From positions 186,001 through 250,000 of the forward strand of contig NZ_VATY01000005.1 of NCBI RefSeq assembly GCF_005885635.1: a stretch of 64,000 nucleotides of DNA, given 5' to 3'. A program made the position numbers and the translations under genes. Each line of letters starts with the position of its first letter. Position 1 is the first letter of the stretch. Source of the stretch: Maribacter algarum (ex Zhang et al. 2020) (lineage in GTDB: Bacteria > Bacteroidota > Bacteroidia > Flavobacteriales > Flavobacteriaceae). Of this stretch, positions 52,823 through 62,242 are shown in pieces. The notes under the pieces are model-generated. The model did no database searches. It was not told where the DNA came from and saw only the letters and a list, made by a program, of their open reading frames with translations.

Positions 52823-53008
52823 CACCTTTCCTTTAGAAAGCAGGGAATACTAAGGTTCATGGGCAAGAAGGGGACAAGAGTATGTAGTAAAGCTACTTTT
52901 AAACGGGTAAAGGATATTGAAAATGTGGTGAAAGAGGTAATTTATGTGGTATAGAAAGGAATTTGCGCTATAAACAAGACTTGTTTTACTCTGATTTTCT
53001 AGTTTTAA

Positions 53009-53042
53009 TCAATAAAAACGGCGACCGAATAGGTCGCCGTTT
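53009..53042 (-). terminator. Rho-independent terminator after secA
   Basis: AAACGGCGACC and GGTCGCCGTTT form an 11-bp perfect stem around a 5-base loop. On the minus strand it is followed by TTTTTATTG. It lies about 20 bp past the secA stop. Confidence 0.9.
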
Positions 53043-53062
53043 ACTAAATATGTATTAGGGTT

Positions 53063-56000
53063 TTAGTCCTCAGTCAATACCCATTCCCCTTTATTAATTA
53101 AAGGTTCTGCCTGTTTATACTTGACTACTTTACTTTCACCCGACATAATATTCTTTATAGTCACGCGATCATTTCTTCCAATTTTTTTGTGTTCACGAAC
53201 AATAGTTTCTGTAACCGCAGGTCTTCCTCCTTGATTTTGACCAATAGCTCTGCTTTGTGCAGCCCGTTCATCACTATTTGGAATTTCCTCTTTACTAGTC
53301 TGTAAATTTTCCTTTGGTCTTCGGATGTTATCTGCCTGTTGAATCTCATTTGGGTTACCACTTGGTAATTCGCCCTTGAATAAGAAGGAAACTACCTCTT
53401 TGTTCACCTTCTCAATCATACCTTTGAAGAGCTCAAAAGCCTCGAATTTGTAAATCAACAAGGGATCCTTTTGCTCATGTACTGCCAATTGAACCGATTG
53501 CTTTAATTCATCCATTTTACGTAAATGAGTTTTCCAGGAATCATCTATAATGGCTAGAGAGATATTCTTTTCAAAATCTGTTACCAGCTGTGCCCCATTA
53601 CTGTCATAAGCTTCTTGAAGATTGGTAACTACATTCAAGGTTTTTATTCCGTCTGTGAAAGGAACTACAATACGTTCAAAATTATTGCCTTTGTCTTCAT
53701 ATACGTTTTTAATCACAGGAAAGGCCACGGCAGCGTTTCTTTCTATCTTCTCTTTATAATGGTCGTAAGCCGCCTTGTAGAGTGTATTCGAGATTTCTTG
53801 AACACCTTGTTTCTCAAACTCACCTTCAGAAATGGGTGAAGTGATAGAGAAATATTTAATCAGTTCGAACTCAAAGTTTTTATAGTCGTTCGCCGCCTTA
53901 TTCTGCTCGGTGATTACCTCGCAAGTATCATAAACCATATTGGCGATATCTACCTGAAGACGCTCTCCTTGTAATGCGTGACGTCTTCGTTTATAAACGA
54001 CTTCACGTTGCGCATTCATTACATCATCATACTCTAGCAAACGCTTACGTACTCCAAAGTTATTTTCTTCCACTTTTTTCTGAGCACGTTCAATAGACTT
54101 GGTCATCATAGAATGTTGAATCACCTCACCTTCTTCAAGTCCCATTTTATCCATCATCTTGGCTACTCGATCAGAACCGAATAAACGCATTAGGTTATCT
54201 TCTAGAGAAACATAAAATTGAGAACTTCCTGGATCACCTTGACGACCCGAACGACCACGTAACTGTCTATCTACACGACGTGAATCATGACGTTCTGTAC
54301 CTACTATGGCCAACCCACCAGCTGCTTTAACTTTATCAGAAAGCTTAATATCTGTACCACGACCTGCCATGTTGGTTGCAATGGTCACAATACCCGCGTT
54401 ACCCGCTTCGGCAACTACATCAGCTTCCTTCTTATGCAATTTTGCATTCAATACGTTATGAGGGACTTTTCGAATATTCAACATTCGAGAAAGCAATTCT
54501 GAAATTTCTACGGAAGTTGTACCAATTAAAACTGGTCTTCCTTGTTGCGACAATTGGGTAACTTCGTCAATAATCGCATTATATTTTTCACGTTTGGTCT
54601 TGTAAATCAAATCGTTTCTATCATCTCGGGCAATTGGTCTGTTGGTCGGAATTTCCATAACGTCCAACTTGTAAATCTCCCAGAACTCACCTGCCTCTGT
54701 AATCGCAGTACCTGTCATACCAGCCAATTTGCTGTACATTCTGAAGTAATTCTGTAGGGTAACTGTCGCGAAAGTCTGTGTGAGCGCTTCAATTTTTACG
54801 TTCTCTTTCGCTTCAATGGCCTGGTGCAATCCGTCTGAATAACGACGACCATCCATAATACGACCTGTTTGCTCGTCTACAATCATCACTTTGTTATCCA
54901 TAACTACATATTCCACATCCTTTTCGAAGAGGGTATAGGCCTTTAATAATTGGCTCATGGTATGGATGCGTTCACTCTTAACCGTAAAATCCTTGAATAG
55001 CTCTTCTTTGAGTTCAGCTTCCTTTTCTATTTCAAGATTTTGATTTTCAATTCTGGCAATCTCTCCACCAATATCTGGCATCACGAAGAAATCCTTATTC
55101 TGTTCTCCAGAAATATATTCAATCCCTTTATCGGTAAGTTCAATTTGGTTATTCTTCTCTTCGATTACAAATAACAAATCTTCATCCACCTTGGGCATTT
55201 CACGATTGTTGTCTTGCATATAGAAGTTCTCGGTCTTCTGTAACAACTGCTTTACACCTTCTTCACTTAAAAATTTTATAAGTGCTTTGTTTTTTGGTAG
55301 ACCTCTTTGAACACGAAGCAGTAAGAACCCTCCTTCTTTCGTATCACCTTCATTTATTAATTTCTTGGCCTCCGCTAGAACTCCGGTTAAATGTTGTCTT
55401 TGTTTTTGAACAATCTCACTGACCTTCGGCTTAAGCTCATTGAATTCGTGACGATCACCCTCGGGCACCGGACCTGAAATGATTAAGGGTGTACGCGCAT
55501 CATCGACCAATACAGAATCGACCTCATCAACTATAGAGTAGTTATGTGGTCGCTGTACCAAATCTTTAGGTGTATGCGCCATATTATCTCTTAGGTAATC
55601 AAAACCAAACTCATTGTTTGTTCCATAGGTAATATCAGCATTGTAGGCTTTACGTCTACCATCAGAATTGGGCTTATGATGGTCGATACAGTCAATAGTT
55701 AGTCCGTGGAACTGAAAGATTGGCGCCATCCATGCGCTATCACGTTTGGCCAAGTAATCGTTTACTGTTACCAAATGTGCACCATTGCCGGTAAGGGCAT
55801 TCAGGTAGAGTGGAAGGGTAGCGACTAATGTTTTTCCTTCCCCCGTTTGCATCTCTGCAATTTTGCCCTGGTGTAAGGCTATCCCCCCAATCAGCTGTAC
55901 ATCATAGTGAATCATATCCCAAGTCACCTCTTTTCCGGCAGCATCCCAAGAGTTTTTCCAAACGGCATTATCTCCATCTAAGGTTACATAGTCATTGCTT

Positions 56001-56425
56001 CCTGAAAGCTCTCTATCATACTCAGAAGCTGTAACTGAAAGTGTAGTATTGTTTGCGAAGCGTTTTGCCGTTTCCTTTACTACAGCAAATGCTTCAGGTA
56101 AAATTTCGTTTAGCGTATCCTCAGAAATTTTATACGCCTCTTCTTTTAGCTTATCTATTTCTGTGTAGATATCCTCATTTTTATCAATATCAGTAGATGC
56201 ATTTACCTCCTCTTTTAAAGCTTCAATTTGGTCATCTAAAGCTTTACGGTCCTCCTTAATTTTGGCTTTGAACTCTGCGGTTTTAGCTCTAAGTTCATCG
56301 TGGCTTAAGCCTTCAAGTTGTGATTCAAAAGATCTAATCTTATCGACCATAGGTTGCAACTGCTTCACATCTTTCTGAGACTTGTCGCCTACAAACGCTT
56401 TTATAACTGAATTTATAAAACTCAT
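53063..56425 (-). CDS. secA: Preprotein translocase ATPase SecA
   Basis: A 1120-residue SecA, about 200 residues longer than E. coli SecA (901). Walker A is at about 193-199 (MQTGEGKT), followed by VTVNDYLAKRD, YGTNNEFGFDYLRDNM, the DEVDSVLVDDARTPL DEAD-type motif, and nucleotide-binding domain 2 motifs (ATNMAGRGTDIKL, VGTERHDSRRVDRQLRGRSGRQGDPG). Insertions relative to E. coli are visible near residues 60-100 and 330-480. The C-terminus has no CxCx8C zinc motif and ends in a different conserved tail (RVTIKNIMSGESKVVKYK), as in other Bacteroidota. It drives Sec export at the inner membrane. Confidence 0.97.
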   Translation of the reverse strand: MSFINSVIKAFVGDKSQKDVKQLQPMVDKIRSFESQLEGLSHDELRAKTAEFKAKIKEDRKALDDQIEALKEEVNASTDIDKNEDIYTEIDKLKEEAYKISEDTLNEILPEAFAVVKETAKRFANNTTLSVTASEYDRELSGSNDYVTLDGDNAVWKNSWDAAGKEVTWDMIHYDVQLIGGIALHQGKIAEMQTGEGKTLVATLPLYLNALTGNGAHLVTVNDYLAKRDSAWMAPIFQFHGLTIDCIDHHKPNSDGRRKAYNADITYGTNNEFGFDYLRDNMAHTPKDLVQRPHNYSIVDEVDSVLVDDARTPLIISGPVPEGDRHEFNELKPKVSEIVQKQRQHLTGVLAEAKKLINEGDTKEGGFLLLRVQRGLPKNKALIKFLSEEGVKQLLQKTENFYMQDNNREMPKVDEDLLFVIEEKNNQIELTDKGIEYISGEQNKDFFVMPDIGGEIARIENQNLEIEKEAELKEELFKDFTVKSERIHTMSQLLKAYTLFEKDVEYVVMDNKVMIVDEQTGRIMDGRRYSDGLHQAIEAKENVKIEALTQTFATVTLQNYFRMYSKLAGMTGTAITEAGEFWEIYKLDVMEIPTNRPIARDDRNDLIYKTKREKYNAIIDEVTQLSQQGRPVLIGTTSVEISELLSRMLNIRKVPHNVLNAKLHKKEADVVAEAGNAGIVTIATNMAGRGTDIKLSDKVKAAGGLAIVGTERHDSRRVDRQLRGRSGRQGDPGSSQFYVSLEDNLMRLFGSDRVAKMMDKMGLEEGEVIQHSMMTKSIERAQKKVEENNFGVRKRLLEYDDVMNAQREVVYKRRRHALQGERLQVDIANMVYDTCEVITEQNKAANDYKNFEFELIKYFSITSPISEGEFEKQGVQEISNTLYKAAYDHYKEKIERNAAVAFPVIKNVYEDKGNNFERIVVPFTDGIKTLNVVTNLQEAYDSNGAQLVTDFEKNISLAIIDDSWKTHLRKMDELKQSVQLAVHEQKDPLLIYKFEAFELFKGMIEKVNKEVVSFLFKGELPSGNPNEIQQADNIRRPKENLQTSKEEIPNSDERAAQSRAIGQNQGGRPAVTETIVREHKKIGRNDRVTIKNIMSGESKVVKYKQAEPLINKGEWVLTED

Positions 56426-56567
56426 AAATTTATTTTATATGGTGAACCGCTTCTAAGTAATCACGGTACTACGTAATTCGATTTCTGATGCCTTTGGTTG
56501 AGCAAAAGGTATTCCAGTTTCCAATTCAATGGGAAGTTAGGCATACACCTGACAAAATTACATAAAA

Positions 56568-56593
56568 AAAAAGCCTCGTATGAGACTTTTTAA
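56568..56593 (-). terminator. Rho-independent terminator after the DUF2795 gene
   Basis: On the minus strand AAAAAGTCTC and GAGGCTTTTT form a stem (one U-G pair) with a 4-base loop followed by a run of T. It lies 25 bp past the stop of the gene at 56617 and before secA. Confidence 0.8.
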
Positions 56594-56616
56594 CTTCAAA
56601 TTAAATTGAAATGTTA

Positions 56617-56841
56617 TTAATATTCATCCTCATTCCAGAGGTAATCTTCTTCTGTAGGATAATCTGGCCAAATCTCTTCGATAGACTCATATATCTCTCC
56701 ACCTTCTTCTTCCATAGATTGTAGGTTTTCGACAACCTCCAACGGCGCTCCTGTACGAATTGAGTAATCGATTAATTCGTCTTTGGTAGCTGGCCAAGGC
56801 GCATCACTTAAATAAGATGCTAATTCTAATGTCCAATACAT
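56617..56841 (-). CDS. DUF2795 family small acidic protein
   Basis: A 74-residue acidic protein. MYWTLELASYLSDAPWPATKDELIDYSIRTGAPLEVVENLQ is the DUF2795 domain, and the tail is EEIWPDYPTEEDYLWNEDEY. It is very well conserved among flavobacteria, usually near the adenosyltransferase and secA, but its function is not known. It has no signal peptide. A terminator separates it from secA, so it is probably transcribed alone or with the upstream adenosyltransferase gene. Confidence 0.88.
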   Translation of the reverse strand: MYWTLELASYLSDAPWPATKDELIDYSIRTGAPLEVVENLQSMEEEGGEIYESIEEIWPDYPTEEDYLWNEDEY

Positions 56842-56965
56842 GGTAATAGTTTGATTTTAAATTTTTTGCAAAAATAATTTTTAATGCGAAACCACCAAGT
56901 TTTTTAGTGTTTTTTATTGAAAATTTCTGCTTTAATAGTTTGATAACGAAGAAAAAACAGATTTA

Positions 56966-57541
56966 TTAGTCCTTTTTCTCAGGAATCCATTTTATTTCTT
57001 CCGCTTGAAGGTCTGAGGACAATTTTCGTGCCAATACGAAAAGGTAATCGGAAAGTCTGTTTATGTACATTAAAACCCGTTCGTCATAGGGTTCATTTTC
57101 ATTGAGCAGAGAAGCTATTCGCTCAGCACGACGGCAAACCGTTCGAGCTATGTGACAGTATGACACGGTAGCATGACCTCCTGGAAGTATAAAATGCGTC
57201 ATTTGGGGAAGTTCGGCATCCATATCATCCATTTCTTTTTCGAGTAGTTCTATGTCGCCGGCATCAATTTTAGGAATATTCAATCGGTCTTTTCCACTTT
57301 TTAGAATAGCCTTATCAGGATCGGTTGCTAAAATTGCTCCAACAGTAAAGAGTTTGTCTTGTATTAAAGTCAATATTTTTTTGGAATGTGTATCAATCTC
57401 TTGATCTCGAATCAATCCCAGCCATGAGTTCAATTCGTCAATTGTACCATAGCTATCAATACGAATATGGTGTTTGGCAACCCGGGTACCTCCGAATAAA
57501 GCTGTAGTTCCGTTATCTCCTGTTTTGGTATATATTTTCAT
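56966..57541 (-). CDS. PduO-type cob(I)alamin adenosyltransferase
   Basis: A 191-residue ATP:cob(I)alamin adenosyltransferase: the ATP-binding N-terminus KIYTKTGDNGTTALFGGTRVAKHH, DSYGTIDELNSWLGL, and the C-terminal helix motif RTVCRRAERIASLL followed by YINRLSDYLFVLARKL. It makes adenosylcobalamin, the cofactor of methylmalonyl-CoA mutase, and MeaB for that enzyme is encoded at 16519. It is cytoplasmic and trimeric in relatives. The next gene in the same direction upstream is a 46-residue membrane peptide. Confidence 0.94.
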   Translation of the reverse strand: MKIYTKTGDNGTTALFGGTRVAKHHIRIDSYGTIDELNSWLGLIRDQEIDTHSKKILTLIQDKLFTVGAILATDPDKAILKSGKDRLNIPKIDAGDIELLEKEMDDMDAELPQMTHFILPGGHATVSYCHIARTVCRRAERIASLLNENEPYDERVLMYINRLSDYLFVLARKLSSDLQAEEIKWIPEKKD

Positions 57542-57626
57542 TGATTGGTGCTTAGTTTGTAGTAGCTCAATTACGATTTAATTCAAATTATCGTGAAATT
57601 TCGGAAATTAGTTTTTCTTCGTCTAC

Positions 57627-57767
57627 TTACTTCTTATCATCACGCTTGTAGTCTTCCATAAACTTTCTCGATTTTCGGGCTTTTGCCTTACTTCTTGTCG
57701 CTATTGATATGATGAGGTAGAGCATAAATACGCCCCCTAGAATCATATAAATTGTATTGTTTGCCAT
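57627..57767 (-). CDS. 46-residue single-helix membrane protein
   Basis: A short frame (ATG at 57765-57767, TAA at 57627-57629) encodes 46 residues: MANNTIYMILGGVFMLYLII as one membrane helix, followed by a basic and then acidic tail (TRSKAKARKSRKFMEDYKRDDKK). I recall very similar short proteins at this position in related flavobacteria. It has no known function. It lies between the adenosyltransferase and the methyltransferase-like gene, all on the minus strand. Confidence 0.6.
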   Translation of the reverse strand: MANNTIYMILGGVFMLYLIISIATRSKAKARKSRKFMEDYKRDDKK

Positions 57768-57797
57768 AACTTTAATACTTATACTAAAATTACAGGA

Positions 57798-58292
57798 TTA
57801 AATCCGAATCTTAAAATGTTCCTTGGCTTGTTCTTTGCGTATGAAAAGTAAGCCGCAATAAAACATGTCGATAGAGACCGTCACCTTTTTATTATTTCTT
57901 AATGCTTCCCAAATCTCAGTTGTTTTCTTTGTACTATGGATGTTTTTCAAAAAGAAGAAACTATCATTATGTATTTTATCTGTGTAGACCGTCAGGACGT
58001 TTTCTTCGGGATTATCTAGATAAACTAAGTCAAGAAGAGTTTCGTCTGAAGATTTTAGTCCAAATTCCTTGAGAATTCGATTTTCTAAAGCAAAATCATT
58101 TGAGCTAATCTTAATCTCTTTAGCCGAAAAATACGGGATGCTTTTCAACAGGACATTCTCCCATTTTGAGCCTTTAAATTTTGTATTTGCATACAAACAC
58201 TTTGTCAAATAATTATATACAAAAGGGGAGTGGACGCCGTGTTGGTTGGTCGCTGTCAGAAGGTGTTTTATGTATTGAAGAAAATAATACAT
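57798..58292 (-). CDS. Methyltransferase-like protein that lacks the SAM-binding core
   Basis: A 164-residue protein. The N-terminus (TNQHGVHSPFVYNYLTKCLY) and the C-terminus (EIWEALRNNKKVTVSIDMFYCGLLFIRKEQAKEHFKIR) match the two ends of a flavobacterial O-methyltransferase-like family of about 240 residues. Between them, where relatives have the glycine-rich SAM motif and the DD-IHW metal/acid motif, this protein is shorter and reads HNDSFFFLKNIHS. The frame is open and starts at a TAATG overlap with the ABC-F stop. It is either a decayed enzyme that kept its frame or a reduced protein with another job. Confidence 0.65.
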   Translation of the reverse strand: MYYFLQYIKHLLTATNQHGVHSPFVYNYLTKCLYANTKFKGSKWENVLLKSIPYFSAKEIKISSNDFALENRILKEFGLKSSDETLLDLVYLDNPEENVLTVYTDKIHNDSFFFLKNIHSTKKTTEIWEALRNNKKVTVSIDMFYCGLLFIRKEQAKEHFKIRI

Positions 58293-60181
58293 TATTCCAA
58301 CAAGGCAGAAAGCTCAAACCATCTTTCAGTCTTTGTTTCTATGCCGTCACTAATTTCCTTTAGATTCTTGGAAAGTTCTGTAATATCCTCTACGGATAAA
58401 TCTCCAGTAACGAATTGTTGTTCGATTTCTCCCTTTTTAAACTCCAACTTCTGAATATCCTTTTCGAGTTGTTTGTATTCCTTTTGTTCAGAATAGGATA
58501 ATTTTTTGTTTTTATCTTCGGTTTTCCATGAATTTTTAGCACTATTGGTTTCCTTCTTCTTCTCTTTCGCTTTCTCTTTTTCAGCTCTTATTTCTAAAGC
58601 CGTACTATCTTCATAAGCTCTATAATCAGAGTAGTTTCCTGGGAAATCTTCCACAACGGCATCTCCTCGAAATACAAAAAGGTGATCTACAATTTTGTCC
58701 ATAAAATAGCGATCGTGCGAGACAACAATCAAACAACCCGGAAAATCTAGTAAAAAACTTTCCAAAACATTTAAGGTTACAATATCTAAATCGTTTGTAG
58801 GTTCATCTAATATCAAGAAATTCGGATTTTGAATCAAAACGGTACACAAATAGAGCCGTTTACGCTCACCACCACTCAACTTGTCTATAAAATCATATTG
58901 TTTTTTTCGGTCGAATAAAAAACGTTCCAATAATTGTTGTGCGGATATTTGTCTTCCCTTTGCTAGGGGAATATAATCACCAAATTCTTTTATGACCTCA
59001 ATTACCTTTTGACCTTCTTTTATCGCAATGCCCTTTTGGGTGTAATAACCGAATTTTATGGTATCACCTTTCACCACTTTCCCTGAATCAGGTTGGTCGG
59101 TTCCTGTAATAATATTTAAAAATGTGGATTTTCCCGTTCCATTTTTACCAATAATACCAATGCGTTCGCCTTTGATGAAATTATATTCAAACTTGTCTAA
59201 AATTGGTTTGTCAGGATAGGCTTTAGAGATTTTATGGAGTTCTAGAATTTTACTTCCCATTCGTTCCATATTAATTTCTAGCTGTACTTCATGGTCTTTG
59301 CGGCGTTGGCTTGCTTTCTCCTTTATTTTATTGAAATCGTCGATTCTCGATTTTGATTTCGTCGTTCGAGCCTTGGGCTGTTTGCGCATCCAGGTCAATT
59401 CCTTTTTGAACAGTAATTTTGTTTTGTGATGCTCAACGGCTTCTTGCTCGATTCTGGCTTCTTTCTTTTCGAGGTAATAGGAATAGTTTCCCTTGTACGG
59501 ATACAATTTTCCATTGTCCAATTCGATGATTTCATTGCATACCCGTTCTAGAAAATAACGGTCGTGCGTAACCATGAACAAGGTCATGTTTTCTTTGGCG
59601 AAATACTGCTCTAACCACTCGATCATTTCCAAATCGAGGTGGTTGGTAGGTTCATCTAAAATGAGAAGCTCCGGCTTATTGATTAGTGCATTCGCCAAGG
59701 CCAGACGTTTTTTTTGCCCCCCAGAAAGTAATCCGACTTTGACACTGAAATCTTCTAATTTTAGTTTGAATAGAATCTGTTGGTATTGGGTTTCAAAGTC
59801 CCATGCCTGGTGATGCTCCATGGCTTCGAATGCTGCTTGATAGGCATCTTGATCATCAGGATTCGCCAATGCTTTTTCATAGTTAGCAATTACCTTCAGT
59901 ACCTCATTGTCTGAGGCAAAAATGGTCTCTTCAATCGTCAAATCAGGATTTAAATCAGGCTCTTGTTCTAAAAAGGAAACGCGAATGCCTTTGCGATAAT
60001 TCACTTGTCCCGTATCAGGAGCGTCGGCACCCGATAACATTCTTAGTATGGATGTTTTTCCCGTTCCATTCTTGGCAATGAATGCGATTTTTTGGTCTTT
60101 ATTGACTCCGAAAGATAGATTTTCAAAGAGCACTAGTTCGCCAAAGGACTTGGATATGTTTTCTACTGTGAGTAGGTTCAT
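58292..60181 (-). CDS. ABC-F family ATPase (Uup-like)
   Basis: A 629-residue soluble protein with two ABC domains and no membrane segments. First domain: Walker A AKNGTGKTS, signature LSGGQKKRLALA, Walker B LLILDEPTNHLD. Second domain: GKNGTGKST, LSGGERKRLYLC, FLILDEPTNDLD. The linker holds a long charged helix (AVEHHKTKLLFKKELTWMRKQPKARTTKSKSR), and the C-terminus ends in a Uup-type coiled coil (SYSEQKEYKQLEKDIQKLEFKKGEIEQQF). ABC-F proteins act on the ribosome; Uup relatives also affect transposon excision. Its stop overlaps the next start by one base. Confidence 0.93.
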   Translation of the reverse strand: MNLLTVENISKSFGELVLFENLSFGVNKDQKIAFIAKNGTGKTSILRMLSGADAPDTGQVNYRKGIRVSFLEQEPDLNPDLTIEETIFASDNEVLKVIANYEKALANPDDQDAYQAAFEAMEHHQAWDFETQYQQILFKLKLEDFSVKVGLLSGGQKKRLALANALINKPELLILDEPTNHLDLEMIEWLEQYFAKENMTLFMVTHDRYFLERVCNEIIELDNGKLYPYKGNYSYYLEKKEARIEQEAVEHHKTKLLFKKELTWMRKQPKARTTKSKSRIDDFNKIKEKASQRRKDHEVQLEINMERMGSKILELHKISKAYPDKPILDKFEYNFIKGERIGIIGKNGTGKSTFLNIITGTDQPDSGKVVKGDTIKFGYYTQKGIAIKEGQKVIEVIKEFGDYIPLAKGRQISAQQLLERFLFDRKKQYDFIDKLSGGERKRLYLCTVLIQNPNFLILDEPTNDLDIVTLNVLESFLLDFPGCLIVVSHDRYFMDKIVDHLFVFRGDAVVEDFPGNYSDYRAYEDSTALEIRAEKEKAKEKKKETNSAKNSWKTEDKNKKLSYSEQKEYKQLEKDIQKLEFKKGEIEQQFVTGDLSVEDITELSKNLKEISDGIETKTERWFELSALLE

Positions 60182-60203
60182 TTTTATAGTTAAGAGTTCG
60201 GAG

Positions 60204-61394
60204 TTATGAGTTTTGAGTTAAGGCTGAATTGCCTATACTGTTAATTAAGAATAGATAGCGAATTCCTACTGCCACTAGAATGAAAATAAGAAGAGGTGAG
60301 AAAATCTGGATTTTAAAAATCCATAGAACTCCTGTTATTACCATTCCGGCTAGAAGAACCCAAAGATATTTCTTAACCCAAACAGGTGGGGTTTTTGATT
60401 TCATAAAAACAAAGGCAAGAACCAAGTTTAAGGGGAAAGCCCAAAGCAAGTTAAAATTGGCCTTGGTAAAGACATGATCCGTCATGAACCAAAGGAAGAA
60501 AATTAATAGTCCCGCTAGGCCTGTTAGTAAGAACAAAGTAAAATCTAACCATTTGCTTCTTTTTTTCTTTTTTTGGTCAAAATATGTGACAGCCACCACG
60601 AAAGTCATCAGGATTATCAACCAGAATAAAGGGGTAAGGACAAATAGACTCCCTTTTTCAGTTGGTTCTTCCTCTACTAGCATTTCTTCCTTGGTCACGA
60701 ATGCATCCCCATTAATAGTGGTATTCGGCATTTGCTTTTCAACATATAGAGGTAAAAATTGATGTTCCCAAGGGGTAGCTTTTCGATCAATAATGGAACC
60801 CAATGCTAAATCTATTCCGAAGGTTGCCCATGCATTTTCATCTAAGCTTTGGTGTATTAACTCGCGGAAGGTGAAAGTCTCCTTCAAATGAGGATAAGTG
60901 AACTTCAGTTTATCGCCTAATCCTTTTTTAAGTACTTCTGGGATTTTAGTCGCACAATTATCAAAAAGAAAATCATAAAGGTAGTAACGGTTCTCTTCCC
61001 GATAGTTGTTTTGAAGAAATGCAAAAATTTCATTTCGCTCGTCCTGAGACAAATTCAATGTTTGTTCCTTTACCCACCTGTTTTCCTGCTTGTATGCTTT
61101 AACAAAGCTGTCGGTCTTATAACCAGACATTCGGTAATTCAGTTTACCACGGGCGAATTTTACATAAAACCCGGGCGGGTCAAAATCAAATCCACCGTAA
61201 TCATAAATCCGGTCAACACCTATTGTGGGGTCTTGAATGCGAAATGCACTATGGCCAAATTTTGAGTATAACTCATCTCCGGTACCTACCGTTAATAGGC
61301 TAATCTTAGAAAGCGGAGAAAGCAACATTTCCTGAGAAAATCCTAAAGCTGAAAAACTTATAAGAAGTAAAGTGATTATTTTTTTAAAATTCAT
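60204..61394 (-). CDS. DUF4105 domain membrane protein
   Basis: A 396-residue protein. The start is the ATG at 61392-61394, which begins a signal peptide (MNFKKIITLLLISFSALGFSQ); the upstream extension runs through the promoter region of the divergent pssA gene. Residues about 25-180 match DUF4105, a periplasmic domain of the NlpC-like Lnb type (YSKFGHSAFRIQDP, YDYGGFDFDPPGFYVKFARGKLNY, FDNCATKIPEVL). Five hydrophobic helices follow (about 255-390). His and Cys in these motifs are the candidate catalytic pair. Confidence 0.88.
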   Translation of the reverse strand: MNFKKIITLLLISFSALGFSQEMLLSPLSKISLLTVGTGDELYSKFGHSAFRIQDPTIGVDRIYDYGGFDFDPPGFYVKFARGKLNYRMSGYKTDSFVKAYKQENRWVKEQTLNLSQDERNEIFAFLQNNYREENRYYLYDFLFDNCATKIPEVLKKGLGDKLKFTYPHLKETFTFRELIHQSLDENAWATFGIDLALGSIIDRKATPWEHQFLPLYVEKQMPNTTINGDAFVTKEEMLVEEEPTEKGSLFVLTPLFWLIILMTFVVAVTYFDQKKKKRSKWLDFTLFLLTGLAGLLIFFLWFMTDHVFTKANFNLLWAFPLNLVLAFVFMKSKTPPVWVKKYLWVLLAGMVITGVLWIFKIQIFSPLLIFILVAVGIRYLFLINSIGNSALTQNS

Positions 61395-61489
61395 TTGAAA
61401 AGTAAAATAGCTCGAATACAAATATCCGAATAATAATGGACTAAAGCGATTACTCGAAAATTGTATTATTTTTACGAAAACAACCAAAA

Positions 61490-62242
61490 ATGAAAAGGCA
61501 TATTCCCAATCTTATTACCCTTCTAAATGTCTTCTGTGGTTGTGTGGCAACAGTATTTGCCGTTTTAAACCAGTTAGAACTAGCTGCAGTATTCGTTTTT
61601 CTAGGAATAGTTTTCGACTTTTTCGATGGTTTGGCTGCTCGCGTTTTAGATGTAAAAAGTGAGTTGGGCCTACAACTCGATTCTTTAGCAGATATGATTA
61701 CTAGCGGTTTGGTACCCGGTATTGTGATGTTTCAACTCTTTGCAATGTCGAGTACAGGGGGGTGGAATGTTGGTTTAAACCCACCTAGTGACCAAGACTC
61801 TTTCTGGCTTGGATTAGATATATATCCCATTGCATTTTTGGGGTTCTTAATTACAATGGCATCTGCCTATCGTTTGGCGAAATTCAATATTGACGAGAAT
61901 CAAGTTTCCTCCTTTATTGGCTTGCCGACGCCTGCAAACGCTTTGCTGATTCTTTCATTGCCTTTGATTCTACTGCATCAAAACAATGATTTTTTAAACG
62001 GAATTATTTTGAACCAATGGTTCTTGATCGGCATGACCATTTTAAGTGCCTACCTATTGAACTCCAGAATGGAACTATTTGCCTTAAAGTTTAAGAACTG
62101 GAGTTTTCAAGATAATGCCTTGCGCTATATTTTTATCATTATTAGCCTCGTTCTGCTGGTTACTATGAAGTTTTTGGCAGTTCCTGTGATAATTGCTTTT
62201 TATATTTTCAGTTCACTTTTAAGCAAGATTTCGGCAAAATGA
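61490..62242 (+). CDS. pssA: CDP-diacylglycerol-serine O-phosphatidyltransferase
   Basis: A 250-residue membrane enzyme of the CDP-alcohol phosphotransferase family, with the complete DGx2ARx8Gx3Dx3D motif (Asp 46, Gly 47, Ala 50, Arg 51, Gly 60, Asp 64, Asp 68) and a start (MKRHIPNLITLLNVFCGC) typical of PssA. It makes phosphatidylserine, the precursor of phosphatidylethanolamine, in the inner membrane. Its stop overlaps the start of the DinB gene by 4 bp. Confidence 0.94.
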   Translation: MKRHIPNLITLLNVFCGCVATVFAVLNQLELAAVFVFLGIVFDFFDGLAARVLDVKSELGLQLDSLADMITSGLVPGIVMFQLFAMSSTGGWNVGLNPPSDQDSFWLGLDIYPIAFLGFLITMASAYRLAKFNIDENQVSSFIGLPTPANALLILSLPLILLHQNNDFLNGIILNQWFLIGMTILSAYLLNSRMELFALKFKNWSFQDNALRYIFIIISLVLLVTMKFLAVPVIIAFYIFSSLLSKISAK

